Shown: one piece after another, positions 56,057 to 64,000 of the stretch
Position numbering within the stretch: position 1 is the first letter of the stretch
Layout: the number at the start of each line of letters is the position of its first letter
DNA from: Roseibaca sp. Y0-43
Lineage (GTDB): Bacteria > Pseudomonadota > Alphaproteobacteria > Rhodobacterales > Rhodobacteraceae
Reading direction: 5' to 3'
NCBI RefSeq assembly: GCF_020667835.1
Contig: NZ_JAFMPR010000001.1
Coordinates: forward strand, 124,001 to 188,000
Length of the DNA stretch: 64,000 bases
Translations under genes and position numbers: made by a program
The notes under the pieces: model-generated
The model's database searches: none
What the model was told of the DNA's origin: nothing
What the model saw: the letters and a program-made list of their open reading frames with translations, nothing else

Positions 56057-57133
56057 ATGCGGAACGTCATTCTTGCGCTCACGGCCTCTGTCGCGGCGGC
56101 CCCTGCCCTTGCGGGCGGCGTCGAGCGCTCGACACAGCCGATTTCCATCCTGTTCGAGGAAGGCCGCTACCTGGAATTCGGCGCAAGCTACGCAAGCCCC
56201 AAGGTTGAAGGCGTGACCTCGCCGCTGCTGGGCAGGTTCCCCACCGGCAACATCGCGAACAGCTTCTTCACCGGGTCGATTGGCTACAAGGCCGATTTGG
56301 GCGACAACTGGGCCTATGCGATCACGCTGGACCAGCCCATCGGGGCGGATGTGCTTTATCCGGTCGGGTCTGCGCTGACGGGCCTGAGCGGCGAGATCAA
56401 GAGCACCGCGCTGACCGCCATGCTGCGCTACAAGTTCGATGGCGGCTTCTCGGCCTATGCCGGTATCCGCTCTGTCTGGACCAGCGGCGCGGTTGCCATT
56501 CCGGCGCTGCCGCCGATCATTCCCGCACCCTACACGCTGAGCAGCAACACCGATCAGGCCTTTGGCTACATGCTGGGTGTCGCCTATGAAAAGCCCGAGA
56601 TCGCGCTGCGCGTGTCGCTGACCTACAACTCGGCGGTGAAGCATGATTTCGACGTGCGCGAAACCTTCGGCGGTGTGCCGCTTCCGGCCACGACCTTCAG
56701 CACCAAGATCCCGGAATCGCTGACCCTGGATTTCCGCTCGGGTGTGGCAGAGAACACGCTGGTCTTCGGCTCTGTGCGCTGGGTGCACTGGAAAGACTTC
56801 GTGATCCCCGCGCCGGCACTGGGCATCAACATCGTGTCCTACCCGAAGAACTCCATGACCTACACGCTGGGCGTGGGCCGCAAGTTCAACGACACTTGGT
56901 CCGGCTCGCTCAGCCTGTCGCATGACACCGGCACCGGCAACCCGACCAGCAACCTTGGCCCGATCGGCAAGCGCAACTCCATCGGTGTGGGCCTGTCCTA
57001 CACGCGCGACGCCGTGACCATCAGCGGGGGCATCCAGTATTCCCGCATCGGTCAGGCCACCACCACGCTGGGCAGCAATTTCGACGATAACTCGACCATT
57101 GGGGCCGGTATCCGCGTCGGTTTCCGTTTCTGA
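56057..57133 (+). CDS. FadL/OmpP1 family outer membrane transporter
   Basis: A 358-residue outer-membrane beta-barrel of the FadL type, which moves long-chain fatty acids or other hydrophobic compounds. The signal peptide MRNVILALTASVAAAPALAG is cut near residue 19. Alternating strands follow, including DLGDNWAYAITLDQPIGADV, ALTAMLRYKFDGGFSAYAGI, PESLTLDFRSGVAENTLVFG with the following WVHWKDF, typical of the family, and the C-terminal Phe in GIRVGFRF. It is shorter than E. coli FadL. GGGAGGATC precedes ATG 56057. A terminator follows; it is probably monocistronic. Confidence 0.9.
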   Translation: MRNVILALTASVAAAPALAGGVERSTQPISILFEEGRYLEFGASYASPKVEGVTSPLLGRFPTGNIANSFFTGSIGYKADLGDNWAYAITLDQPIGADVLYPVGSALTGLSGEIKSTALTAMLRYKFDGGFSAYAGIRSVWTSGAVAIPALPPIIPAPYTLSSNTDQAFGYMLGVAYEKPEIALRVSLTYNSAVKHDFDVRETFGGVPLPATTFSTKIPESLTLDFRSGVAENTLVFGSVRWVHWKDFVIPAPALGINIVSYPKNSMTYTLGVGRKFNDTWSGSLSLSHDTGTGNPTSNLGPIGKRNSIGVGLSYTRDAVTISGGIQYSRIGQATTTLGSNFDDNSTIGAGIRVGFRF

Positions 57134-57158
57134 GTGACGTGCGTTTTAGTATCTTCGG

Positions 57159-57189
57159 CCCCGTCCGCTTTGTGCGGGCGGGGTTTTTT
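57159..57189 (+). terminator. Rho-independent terminator of the FadL-like gene
   Basis: CCCCGTCCGC (57159-57168) pairs with GCGGGCGGGG (57174-57183) with one G-U pair, loop TTTGT, followed by TTTTTT. It lies 26 bases past the stop. Confidence 0.93.
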
Positions 57190-57274
57190 CTTGGGCCTGC
57201 GCCCAACGGGTTTGATTGACGCGCGCGCGCCTTGGGTCTAGCTAGGCCACGCCCCCCGCAAGTGGACCTGACCC

Positions 57275-58129
57275 ATGCCCCTGCCCTCTGCCCGCGACTG
57301 GACCAACGCCACCGAGCGCCGCGTCATGCTGTTTGGCATGTCGGGCTTGGGCAAGACGCATCTGGCGAAGCTGTTGCGCGAGGGCGGCGACTGGTTCCAC
57401 TACTCGGTCGATTACCGCATCGGCACGCGCTACATGGGCGAATACATCGCCGACAATTTCAAGCGCGAAGCCATGCGCGTGCCGCTGCTGCGCGAGCTTC
57501 TGCTGACGGATTCGGTCTATATCTCGTCGAACATCACCTTTGACAACTTGGCGCCGCTCTCGACCTATCTGGGCAAGCCGGGCGATCCGGACAAAGGCGG
57601 GCTGCCCTTCGACGAATACATGCGCCGCCAAGACCAGCACCGCGCCGCCGAAATCGCGGCGCTGCGTGACACCGTGCCCTTTATCGCACGCGCCAAAGAG
57701 CTCTACGGCTACCGCAATTTCGTCTGCGACACCGGCGGGTCCATCTGCGAGGTGATCGACCCGTTCGACAAAGGGGATGCGCTGATGACCGAGTTGGCCG
57801 ACCATGTGCTGCCCGTCTGGATCGAAGGGTCGGACGCCCACACGGCGGAACTGATCCGCCGTTTCGACCGCGCGCCCAAGCCCATGTATTACCAGCCCGA
57901 TTTCCTGCACGCGGCCTGGGCCGACTACCTGTCGCAAACCGGCCAGCCAGAGGACAAGGTCGATCCCGACGCCTTCGTGCGCTGGACCTATGCCCGCGCG
58001 CTTGCGCACCGCGCACCGCGCTACCGCGCCATGGCCGAAACATGGGGCGTGACCGTCACCGCCGAAGAAGTGGCCAAGATCACCGATTGCGATAGTTTCA
58101 ACACCTTGATTGCGACCAAGCTGGACTAA
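57275..58129 (+). CDS. P-loop ATPase/kinase-like protein of unknown role
   Basis: A 284-residue cytosolic protein with a Walker A motif GMSGLGKT at residues 21-28 directly after a short N-terminus. The following part has [40 protein letters not shown] and a helical C-terminal third ([20 protein letters not shown]). No known named family can be given; the layout resembles small nucleoside or adenylate-type kinases. metA starts 5 bases after its stop, so they are almost certainly co-transcribed. Its role may relate to methionine metabolism, but only by position. Confidence 0.78.
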   Translation: MPLPSARDWTNATERRVMLFGMSGLGKTHLAKLLREGGDWFHYSVDYRIGTRYMGEYIADNFKREAMRVPLLRELLLTDSVYISSNITFDNLAPLSTYLGKPGDPDKGGLPFDEYMRRQDQHRAAEIAALRDTVPFIARAKELYGYRNFVCDTGGSICEVIDPFDKGDALMTELADHVLPVWIEGSDAHTAELIRRFDRAPKPMYYQPDFLHAAWADYLSQTGQPEDKVDPDAFVRWTYARALAHRAPRYRAMAETWGVTVTAEEVAKITDCDSFNTLIATKLD

Positions 58130-58134
58130 GACAG

Positions 58135-59052
58135 ATGCCCATCAAACTGCCCGAAACCCTGCCTGCCTTTGACGTGCTCTCGCGCGAAGGGGTGATGGTG
58201 ATGTCGGACAGCGCAGCCTCGCGGCAAGACATCCGGCCCCTGCGCATCGGTTTGCTGAACCTGATGCCCAAGAAGATCCAGACGGAAAACCAGTTCGCGC
58301 GCCTGATCGGGGCCACGCCCTTGCAGATCGAGCTGTCGCTCATCCGCATGACAGAGCACGAAACCAAGACCACTGCCGCCGAGCATATGGAAGAATTCTA
58401 CCGCCCCTTTGCCGACGTCAAGGACGAGAAATTCGACGGCCTTATCATCACCGGCGCGCCGATCGAGCATCTGGATTACAACGATGTCACCTATTGGGAC
58501 GAGCTGACAGAGGTGTTCGACTGGACCCAGACGCATGTGCATCACACGTTCGGGGTCTGCTGGGGTGGCATGGCGATGTTGTGGCATTTCCACCGCGTGC
58601 AAAAGCACATGCTGGCGGAAAAGGCGTTTGGCTGTTTCCGGCACCGCAACCTCGCCCCCGCCTCGCCCTATCTGCGCGGGTTCTCTGACGATGTACTGAT
58701 CCCGGTCAGCCGCTGGACGGAACTGCGCCAGCCAGAGGTCGATGCCGTGCCGGGCTTGCAAACCCTGATCGCCTCTGACGAGGTTGGCCCCGCGCTGATC
58801 GAAGACCCCGCGCACCGGGCGCTGATGATCCTGAACCATTTCGAGTATGACAGCACCACGTTGAAGGAAGAATACGACCGCGACGTAGAGGCAGGCAAAG
58901 CCATCAACGTGCCGCGCAACTATTACCCGGATGACAATCCCGCGCGGATGCCGCTCAATCGCTGGAGAAGCCACGCGCATCTTCTATATGGTAACTGGAT
59001 CAACCAGATTTACCAGACAACGCCCTATGATATTGACCAGATTGGCCGGTAA
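58135..59052 (+). CDS. metA: Homoserine O-acyltransferase MetA, predicted acetyl-CoA type
   Basis: A 305-residue enzyme for the first committed step of methionine synthesis. The MetA fold is clear: [28 protein letters not shown] with Lys46 or its neighbour, the catalytic C142 in [12 protein letters not shown], and [19 protein letters not shown] and [13 protein letters not shown] at the end. Residue 111, in TGAPIE, is Glu. In this family Glu111 favours acetyl-CoA whereas Gly or Leu favours succinyl-CoA, so it is predicted to be homoserine O-acetyltransferase. It overlaps the following hydrolase gene by 26 bases. Confidence 0.95.
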   Translation: MPIKLPETLPAFDVLSREGVMVMSDSAASRQDIRPLRIGLLNLMPKKIQTENQFARLIGATPLQIELSLIRMTEHETKTTAAEHMEEFYRPFADVKDEKFDGLIITGAPIEHLDYNDVTYWDELTEVFDWTQTHVHHTFGVCWGGMAMLWHFHRVQKHMLAEKAFGCFRHRNLAPASPYLRGFSDDVLIPVSRWTELRQPEVDAVPGLQTLIASDEVGPALIEDPAHRALMILNHFEYDSTTLKEEYDRDVEAGKAINVPRNYYPDDNPARMPLNRWRSHAHLLYGNWINQIYQTTPYDIDQIGR

Positions 59053-59968
59053 GGCCGCCCTTTTCTCGGCATTGGCCGCGACGACCATGGCCTGCGCGCA
59101 AGCCGCCGATACGGTCCAGTCCCCGCCCCAAGGCGCCTTCGTGGCGCTTGACGGCGGGCGCGTTCACGCGGTCGTGCAGGGGCAAGGGCCGGATCTGGTG
59201 CTGATCCACGGCGCGAATGGCAATGCGCGCGATTTTACCTTCGACTTGGCCGGTCGCATGGCGCAAGAGTTCCGCGTGATCGCGCTGGACCGCCCCGGCT
59301 TTGGCCATTCCGACCCGTTCGGCGGCCCGCAAAGCCCGCTTGCACAGGCCTCGATCCTGCGCGACGCGGTGGCGGAACTTGGCGTCGAGCGCCCGATCGT
59401 GCTGGGCCATTCCTATGGCGGCGCGGTTGCGATGGCATGGGCCTTGCAAGCACCCGATGACGTGGCGGGTCTGACGCTGCTGGCCCCCGCCGTCTATCCG
59501 TGGCCGGGCGAATTGGGGCTGTGGTATCAGCTATCGGCGTCTTGGCTGGGGCAAAACGTGATCCTGCCCCTTGTGGCGGGGCTTGCGCCGCGCGCTGCGG
59601 TGCAAAACAGCCTGGAGGGTGTCTTTGCCCCCAACCCGGTGCCAGAGGGCTACATGGACCATCTGGGCTATGACCTGACACTGCGCGCCAGCCAGCTTTC
59701 GCTGAACGCGAAGCAGGTCGACAGCCTGAAGGGCTATGTCGAGGCGATGTCGGGCGGCTACCCAGCGCTGGAGATGCCTATCGAGATCGTCCATGGCGAC
59801 CAAGATACGACCGTGGGCCTGTCCTTTCATTCGCAACGCATGGCGGATACGCTGGACAATGCCAAGCTGACCATCCTGCCCGGCGTGGGCCATATGCCGC
59901 ATCACGCGCGGCCCGAAGATGTGGCAGATGCGATCCGGCGCACCCATGCGCGCGCCACCGCCAACTGA
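59027..59968 (+). CDS. Alpha/beta hydrolase, exported
   Basis: A 313-residue alpha/beta-hydrolase fold protein. A signal peptide is likely ([20 protein letters not shown] then MACAQA). The oxyanion region is [14 protein letters not shown], the nucleophile S129 lies in [10 protein letters not shown], the acid is in [10 protein letters not shown] and the His in [10 protein letters not shown]. The lid helices are hydrophobic. The substrate is unknown. ATG 59027 lies inside metA in another frame (26-base overlap), so the two are probably translationally linked. Confidence 0.88.
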   Translation: MILTRLAGKAALFSALAATTMACAQAADTVQSPPQGAFVALDGGRVHAVVQGQGPDLVLIHGANGNARDFTFDLAGRMAQEFRVIALDRPGFGHSDPFGGPQSPLAQASILRDAVAELGVERPIVLGHSYGGAVAMAWALQAPDDVAGLTLLAPAVYPWPGELGLWYQLSASWLGQNVILPLVAGLAPRAAVQNSLEGVFAPNPVPEGYMDHLGYDLTLRASQLSLNAKQVDSLKGYVEAMSGGYPALEMPIEIVHGDQDTTVGLSFHSQRMADTLDNAKLTILPGVGHMPHHARPEDVADAIRRTHARATAN

Positions 59969-59981
59969 CCCCGGAGAGATC

Positions 59982-60401
59982 ATGCGCCTTGTCATCCTAG
60001 CCCTTGTCACGTTTCTTGGCCTTGGCAACCCGGCGTTTGCGCAACAACATTATGTCGCCCAGCCCACGGCGGCAGAGCTGGAGGCGGCGGATGTGCTGCT
60101 GGTCGATATTCGCCGCCCCGAGGAGTGGCAGCAGACCGGCGTTCTGCCGAATGCCCATTTGCTGACCTATGAGTATTTCGACACGCCGGAAGCGTTCCTC
60201 GAGGCGCTGGCACCCCAGCTTGACGGGCGCCCCGTGGCCCTGATCTGCCGCACCGGCAACCGCACCAACATTGCCGCGCGCGCCTTGGCCGAGCGGTTGG
60301 AGCAGCCGGTGATCGACATTCAGGGCGGCATCACGCGGCTGATCCGCGACGGCTACCAGCCCTCTGCCCCCACGCGCGCGCAAGGCTGCGAAACCTGCTG
60401 A
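59982..60401 (+). CDS. Rhodanese-like domain protein, periplasmic
   Basis: A 139-residue protein with signal peptide MRLVILALVTFLGLGNPAFA and one rhodanese domain. LLVDIRRPEEWQQTGVLPNA is the usual entry; the active-site loop is C89-R-T-G-N-R-T (ALICRTGNRTNIAARALAE), with Cys as the sulfur carrier. A C-terminal CETC follows. GGAGAG precedes ATG 59982, 13 bases after the hydrolase gene. The substrate is unknown. Confidence 0.88.
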   Translation: MRLVILALVTFLGLGNPAFAQQHYVAQPTAAELEAADVLLVDIRRPEEWQQTGVLPNAHLLTYEYFDTPEAFLEALAPQLDGRPVALICRTGNRTNIAARALAERLEQPVIDIQGGITRLIRDGYQPSAPTRAQGCETC

Positions 60402-60478
60402 TCCCGCGCCATTCTGCCCGCTTGATTTTCGCAGCGCTTTCATGTTAGCGCAAACGCAACACAATCGGAGGGACTGCC

Positions 60479-61480
60479 ATGACCACACGTCTTGCAATCA
60501 ACGGCTTTGGCCGGATCGGGCGGCTGGTGCTGCGCGCATTGGTGGAACAGGGCCGCGACGATCTGGAGATCGTGGCGATCAACGACCTTGGCCCGGTCGA
60601 GAGCATCGCGCATCTGCTGCGTTTCGACAGCGTTCATGGCCGCTTCCCGACCGAGGTGACGGTGGGCGACGGCACGATCGACGTGGGCCGTGGCCCGATC
60701 AAGATCACCGCAGAGCGTGACCCGGCAAACCTGCCTTGGGACGATATCGACATCGTTCTGGAATGCACCGGCATCTTCACCGATGCCGACAAGGCCAAGG
60801 TGCATCTGGGCAAGGCTGGCAAGGTGCTGGTTTCGGCCCCGTCGAAAGGGGCCGACAAGACCATCGTTTACGGCGTGAACCATGACAGCCTTACGGCGGG
60901 CGACAAGATCGTGTCGAACGGGTCGTGCACCACGAACTGCCTGTCGCCCGTGGCCAAGGTGCTGAATGACGCCGTGGGCATTTCGCGCGGCTTCATGACC
61001 ACGATCCACAGCTATACGGGCGACCAGCCCACGCTGGATGCCATGCACAAGGACATGTATCGCGCCCGCGCCGCAGCCATGAGCATGATCCCCACCAGCA
61101 CCGGTGCCGCCAAGGCCGTGGGTCTGGTGCTGCCGGAACTGGCGGGCAAGCTCGATGGCGTGGCCATCCGTGTGCCGACACCCAACGTGTCGGTCGTCGA
61201 CCTGACATTCGAGGCCGCGCGCGATGTGACCGAAGAAGAGGTGAACGCCGCCGTCGTTGCCGCCGCCAGCAATGGCCCGCTGAAGGGCATCCTTGGCGTG
61301 ACCGACCAGCCCAATGTGTCGATGGATTTCAACCATGACCCCCGCTCGTCCATCTTCCATCTGGACCAGACCAAGGTTCTGGAAGGGCGTATGGTGCGGG
61401 TGCTGTCATGGTATGACAACGAATGGGGCTTCTCGAACCGGATGCTGGATACGGCCGCCGCGATGGCCAAGGCGGGCTAA
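60479..61480 (+). CDS. gap: Type I glyceraldehyde-3-phosphate dehydrogenase
   Basis: A 333-residue glycolytic and gluconeogenic enzyme. The NAD site is INGFGRIGR (residues 7-15); the catalytic C150 lies in SNGSCTTNCLSPV, and IPTSTGAAKAVGLVLPEL, VPTPNVSVVDLTFE and SWYDNEWGFSNRM are typical of bacterial GapA/GapB-type enzymes. GGAGGGA precedes ATG 60479. The leader closely resembles that of ilvC. A strong terminator follows, so it is monocistronic. Confidence 0.97.
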   Translation: MTTRLAINGFGRIGRLVLRALVEQGRDDLEIVAINDLGPVESIAHLLRFDSVHGRFPTEVTVGDGTIDVGRGPIKITAERDPANLPWDDIDIVLECTGIFTDADKAKVHLGKAGKVLVSAPSKGADKTIVYGVNHDSLTAGDKIVSNGSCTTNCLSPVAKVLNDAVGISRGFMTTIHSYTGDQPTLDAMHKDMYRARAAAMSMIPTSTGAAKAVGLVLPELAGKLDGVAIRVPTPNVSVVDLTFEAARDVTEEEVNAAVVAAASNGPLKGILGVTDQPNVSMDFNHDPRSSIFHLDQTKVLEGRMVRVLSWYDNEWGFSNRMLDTAAAMAKAG

Positions 61481-61505
61481 AGCGGCCTGACGCTCGGACA
61501 ATGCT

Positions 61506-61534
61506 ACGCCGCGCCCCAAGGGCGCGGCGTTATT
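61506..61534 (+). terminator. Rho-independent terminator of gap
   Basis: ACGCCGCGCCC (61506-61516) and GGGCGCGGCGT (61520-61530) form an 11-bp stem with a 3-base loop, followed by TATT. It lies 25 bases after the gap stop. Confidence 0.85.
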
Positions 61535-61788
61535 CATTGCGCCCCACCCCCGCGGAATACCGCCAAACCCGCCCCAAAACCCTTGCCATGGCGCGCCCAA
61601 CCGCTTATGGACACGCGCAATCAGGTGGCCCCACGGGCCGCGCATGTGATCCGGACAGGGACGGGTGCTTGCACCGGCCCAGATTTGTGTTTTGTCCAAA
61701 ACATGTCGGCCAAGCTGCCTGACGACAACCCAAAGACCGGCGGAGTCAACCGTCTGGCCAGCAACATGAACAAAGGAACTTGATCTGA
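61535..61788 (+). promoter_or_regulatory. Long 5' region of rpsA, with a 16-base palindrome
   Basis: No credible gene lies in this stretch between the gap terminator and rpsA. It contains the perfect palindrome TGTTTTG-TC-CAAAACA at 61688-61703 and, before the start, AAAGGA at 61772-61777. S1 mRNA leaders are often autoregulated by S1 itself in proteobacteria. A similar control here is inference. The usual upstream cmk gene is absent. Confidence 0.55.
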
Positions 61789-63468
61789 ATGTGCGCTAAA
61801 GCAACCATGGAAGACTTCGAGACAATGCTCAACGAGAGCCTCGAAATGGACACCCCTGCCGAGGGCAGTGTCGTGACCGGCAAGGTCATCGCAATCGAGG
61901 CCGGCCAGGCCATCATCGACGTCGGCTACAAGATGGAAGGCCGTGTCGATCTGAAAGAATTCGCAAATCCGGGTGAAGCCCCCGCCGTCGCCGTCGGCGA
62001 CGAGGTCGAGGTCTTCCTGGAGCGCGTCGAGAACGCACGCGGGGAAGCCGTTGTCAGCCGTGACAAGGCCCGCCGCGAAGCTGCTTGGGACAAGCTGGAA
62101 AAAGCCTACGCAGACGAGGCCCGCGTCGAAGGCGCGATCTTCGGCCGCGTCAAGGGTGGCTTCACCGTCGATCTGGGCGGCGCCGTGGCCTTCCTGCCGG
62201 GTAGCCAGGTCGATGTGCGCCCCGTGCGCGATGCCGGCCCGCTGATGGGTCTGAAGCAGCCCTTCCAGATCCTGAAAATGGACCGTCGCCGCGGCAATAT
62301 CGTCGTGTCGCGCCGCGCCATTCTGGAAGAATCCCGCGCCGAACAGCGCGCCGAGGTCATCTCGCAACTGGCCGAAGGTCAGACCGTGGATGGCGTGGTC
62401 AAGAACATCACCGAATACGGTGCGTTCGTCGATCTGGGCGGCGTTGACGGCCTGCTGCACGTCACCGACATGGCATGGCGCCGCGTCAACCACCCGTCCG
62501 AAGTCGTCACCATTGGCGAAACGATCAAGGTGCAGGTCATCAAGATCAACAAGGACACGCACCGCATTTCGCTGGGCATCAAGCAGCTGCAAGCCGATCC
62601 GTGGGATTCGGTCGAGCGCGATTACCCGCTGGAATCCGTCCACAAGGGCCGCGTGACCAACATCACCGATTACGGCGCCTTCGTCGAACTGGAAGCCGGT
62701 GTCGAGGGTCTGGTCCATGTCTCGGAAATGAGCTGGACCAAGAAGAACGTGCACCCCGGCAAGATCGTCTCCACCTCTCAGGAAGTGGAAGTCATGGTGC
62801 TGGAAATCGACAGCGCCAAGCGCCGCGTGTCGCTGGGCCTGAAGCAGACCCTGCGCAACCCGTGGGAGCAGTTCGCCGAGAAGCACCCGACCGGCACCCA
62901 GATCGAGGGCGAGGTCAAGAACATCACCGAATTCGGTCTGTTCGTGGGTCTGGAAGGCGATATCGACGGCATGGTGCACCTGTCCGACCTGAGCTGGGAC
63001 CAGCGCGGCGAAGACGCGATCCAGGAATACCGCAAGGGCGATATCGTTCAGGCGGTGGTCTCCGAGGTCGATGTCGAGAAGGAACGCATCTCGCTGTCCA
63101 TCAAGGCACTGGCCAATGACAACTTCTCTGAAGCTGTCGAAGGCGTGAAGCGCGGCTCTGTCGTGACCTGCGAAGTCACCTCGATCGAGGATGGCGGCAT
63201 CGAGGTCGTCTATAACGACATGAAAGCCTTCATCCGCCGCTCGGACCTGGCCCGCGACCGTGCCGACCAGCGCCCGGAACGCTTCCAGGTGGGCGACAAA
63301 GTCGACGCGCGTGTGACGAGCGTAGACGCCAAGACCCGCCGTCTGGGCCTGTCGATCAAGGCGCGCGAGATCGCGGAAGAGAAAGAGGCCGTGGAACAGT
63401 TCGGGTCGTCCGACGCAGGCGCAAGCCTCGGCGACATCCTGGGCGCCGCGCTCAAGGACCGCGACTGA
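61789..63468 (+). CDS. rpsA: 30S ribosomal protein S1
   Basis: A 559-residue ribosomal protein that binds mRNA leaders. Six S1 (OB-fold) domains are visible at about residues 25-95, 110-175, 195-265, 280-350, 367-437 and 450-525, each with the G-x-V-x-x-I ... G-x-F-V pattern (for example [20 protein letters not shown] and [16 protein letters not shown]). The start [17 protein letters not shown] is close to the family's usual N-terminus. A strong terminator follows, so a downstream ihfB, if present, is not co-transcribed. Confidence 0.98.
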   Translation: MCAKATMEDFETMLNESLEMDTPAEGSVVTGKVIAIEAGQAIIDVGYKMEGRVDLKEFANPGEAPAVAVGDEVEVFLERVENARGEAVVSRDKARREAAWDKLEKAYADEARVEGAIFGRVKGGFTVDLGGAVAFLPGSQVDVRPVRDAGPLMGLKQPFQILKMDRRRGNIVVSRRAILEESRAEQRAEVISQLAEGQTVDGVVKNITEYGAFVDLGGVDGLLHVTDMAWRRVNHPSEVVTIGETIKVQVIKINKDTHRISLGIKQLQADPWDSVERDYPLESVHKGRVTNITDYGAFVELEAGVEGLVHVSEMSWTKKNVHPGKIVSTSQEVEVMVLEIDSAKRRVSLGLKQTLRNPWEQFAEKHPTGTQIEGEVKNITEFGLFVGLEGDIDGMVHLSDLSWDQRGEDAIQEYRKGDIVQAVVSEVDVEKERISLSIKALANDNFSEAVEGVKRGSVVTCEVTSIEDGGIEVVYNDMKAFIRRSDLARDRADQRPERFQVGDKVDARVTSVDAKTRRLGLSIKAREIAEEKEAVEQFGSSDAGASLGDILGAALKDRD

Positions 63469-63498
63469 TCTTTTGCGGATCGGTTAGGGAAAGCGAGA

Positions 63499-63525
63499 GG
63501 CCGCAGCGGATGCTGCGGCCTTTTT
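63499..63525 (+). terminator. Rho-independent terminator of rpsA
   Basis: GGCCGCAGC and GCTGCGGCC form a perfect 9-bp stem with loop GGAT, followed by TTTTT, 30 bases after the rpsA stop. Confidence 0.95.
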
Positions 63526-63776
63526 GTCTGGAGAGAGGAATCAGATAATGGAATACGGCAAGATCGAACAGGAAGCTGCTGTCCGGGCCTTTCTGACCTT
63601 CGTCACACATGTCGCCTCATCATTTTCACCACCTCGGCATTCGCAACAGGGGTTAAACGCGACTCAGCCGCATACTGAGCGGACGCCGGAGTCCCGAAAA
63701 ACAGACACTTTAAAATCTGAATTCGCTTGAAAACTCGCATGCTGAAATTATTTTCGACATCGGTTCAAAATATATA
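63526..63776. other. Stretch without a credible gene, composition changing to AT-rich
   Basis: Beyond the rpsA terminator the sequence changes from typical GC-rich to AT-rich, with the shift near 63640-63730. An open frame starting at ATG 63548 behind GAGAGAGGAA encodes 60 residues, but its second half is low in recognisable features. It may be the remains of the gene that normally follows rpsA. I see no repeat or integrase here. Confidence 0.4.
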
Positions 63777-63806
63777 TTGAGTATAAAGTGGATAAAATCC
63801 TATAAT
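63777..63806 (+). promoter_or_regulatory. Strong sigma-70 like promoter in the AT-rich right end
   Basis: TTGAGT (63777-63782), an 18-base AT-rich spacer and a perfect TATAAT (63801-63806). It points to the partial gene at 63852. Confidence 0.55.
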
Positions 63807-63851
63807 TATAGCAACAAGATAATCAAGTCATGAACACAGATAGTTGGGCCC

Positions 63852-64000
63852 GTGAAGAATCCGAATCACCGTGAATTATCGCACTGGACCGATGAAGAAT
63901 CCTTTAAAAAAATAATCTCAAGCAGCAGGATCATTGGATTTACGGAAGGTCGGGTGTACCTGACAAAGCAGCAAAATCCACCATGTTCTCTGTCAGGAAA
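63852..64000 (+). CDS. Partial open frame resembling HYD1-type ADP-ribosyltransferase toxins
   Basis: From GTG 63852 the frame is open to the end of the window (49 whole codons). The visible residues RELSHWTDEESFKKIISSSR then IIGFTEGRVYLTKQ follow the pattern L-x-H-[YFW]-T-D-x-x-x-F-x-x-I, a short gap and V-Y-L-T, which marks the N-terminal part of HYD1-type ADP-ribosyltransferase domains in polymorphic toxins. No ribosome binding site is evident and the first upstream stop is at 63831-63833. Base composition is unlike the rest of the window. It could instead be a chance frame; the remainder lies off the edge. Confidence 0.35.
   Translation, partial: MKNPNHRELSHWTDEESFKKIISSSRIIGFTEGRVYLTKQQNPPCSLSG

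Noticed and set aside
63548-63730. 60-residue open frame behind GAGAGAGGAA after the rpsA terminator
   Set aside because: The start signal is plausible but the product has no recognisable fold, and its end lies in the composition shift; kept only as a note in the region entry.

Overview
The window is high-GC, gene-dense chromosomal DNA from an alphaproteobacterium, most likely a member of the Rhodobacteraceae. The evidence is the gene order (pyrH-frr-uppS-cdsA-dxr-rseP-bamA-ompH-fabZ-lpxA-lpxI-lpxB; murB-ddl-ftsQ-ftsA-ftsZ-lpxC-bamD-recN), an LpxI-type lipid A enzyme, a ScfR-like regulator beside accBC, and a tRNA-His gene that lacks G-1 and has A73, a feature known from a subset of alphaproteobacteria. 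The exact genus cannot be fixed by eye. Nearly all of it is core genome; no transposase, phage module or CRISPR array was seen.

Layout. 1-8 kb: an Lrp/AsnC regulator cut by the left edge, divergent from ilvC; then a DUF2254 membrane protein, an aminopeptidase P, DUF427 and cupin proteins, a DUF3833 lipoprotein and the aroK-aroB pair. 8.2-10.9 kb: two exported or membrane proteins of unknown function, then xerD. 10.8-23.1 kb (minus strand): a long envelope and isoprenoid cluster from pyrH to lpxB, covering UMP kinase, ribosome recycling, undecaprenyl-PP synthesis, CDP-diacylglycerol, the MEP pathway, site-2 protease, outer-membrane protein assembly, periplasmic chaperone, and fatty acid and lipid A synthesis. 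A 51-residue membrane protein with its own ribosome binding site and terminator lies inside it. 23.2-30.4 kb: miaA, an AraC regulator, a DUF2256 zinc-ribbon protein, a DsrE-like secreted protein, a photolyase, a CAP-domain protein and pepN.

30.4-40.4 kb: a transporter-fused histidine kinase, a small membrane protein and a receiver-only regulator in one operon; a ScfR-like regulator divergent from accB-accC; a PBP4-type carboxypeptidase; nadD behind tRNA-His; two small proteins. 40.4-50.6 kb (minus strand): the cell division cluster murB to recN. The usual upstream murC/murG are not beside murB; instead there is a more AT-rich gene for an unrecognised 405-residue protein with an HNNPPE motif, coupled behind a gamma-carbonic anhydrase and a beta-hydroxyacid dehydrogenase. 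53.4-61.5 kb: a penicillin acylase family hydrolase, a FadL-like porin, a P-loop ATPase, metA (with Glu111, which predicts acetyl-CoA use), an alpha/beta hydrolase, a periplasmic rhodanese and gap. 61.8-63.5 kb: rpsA, ending in a strong terminator.

The last ~350 bases differ in composition (AT-rich, with a near-consensus promoter) and start an open frame that resembles the N-terminal part of HYD1-type ADP-ribosyltransferase toxins. This and the HNNPPE gene are the two accessory-looking loci; neither is complete enough, or well enough known, to call a new system from this window alone.
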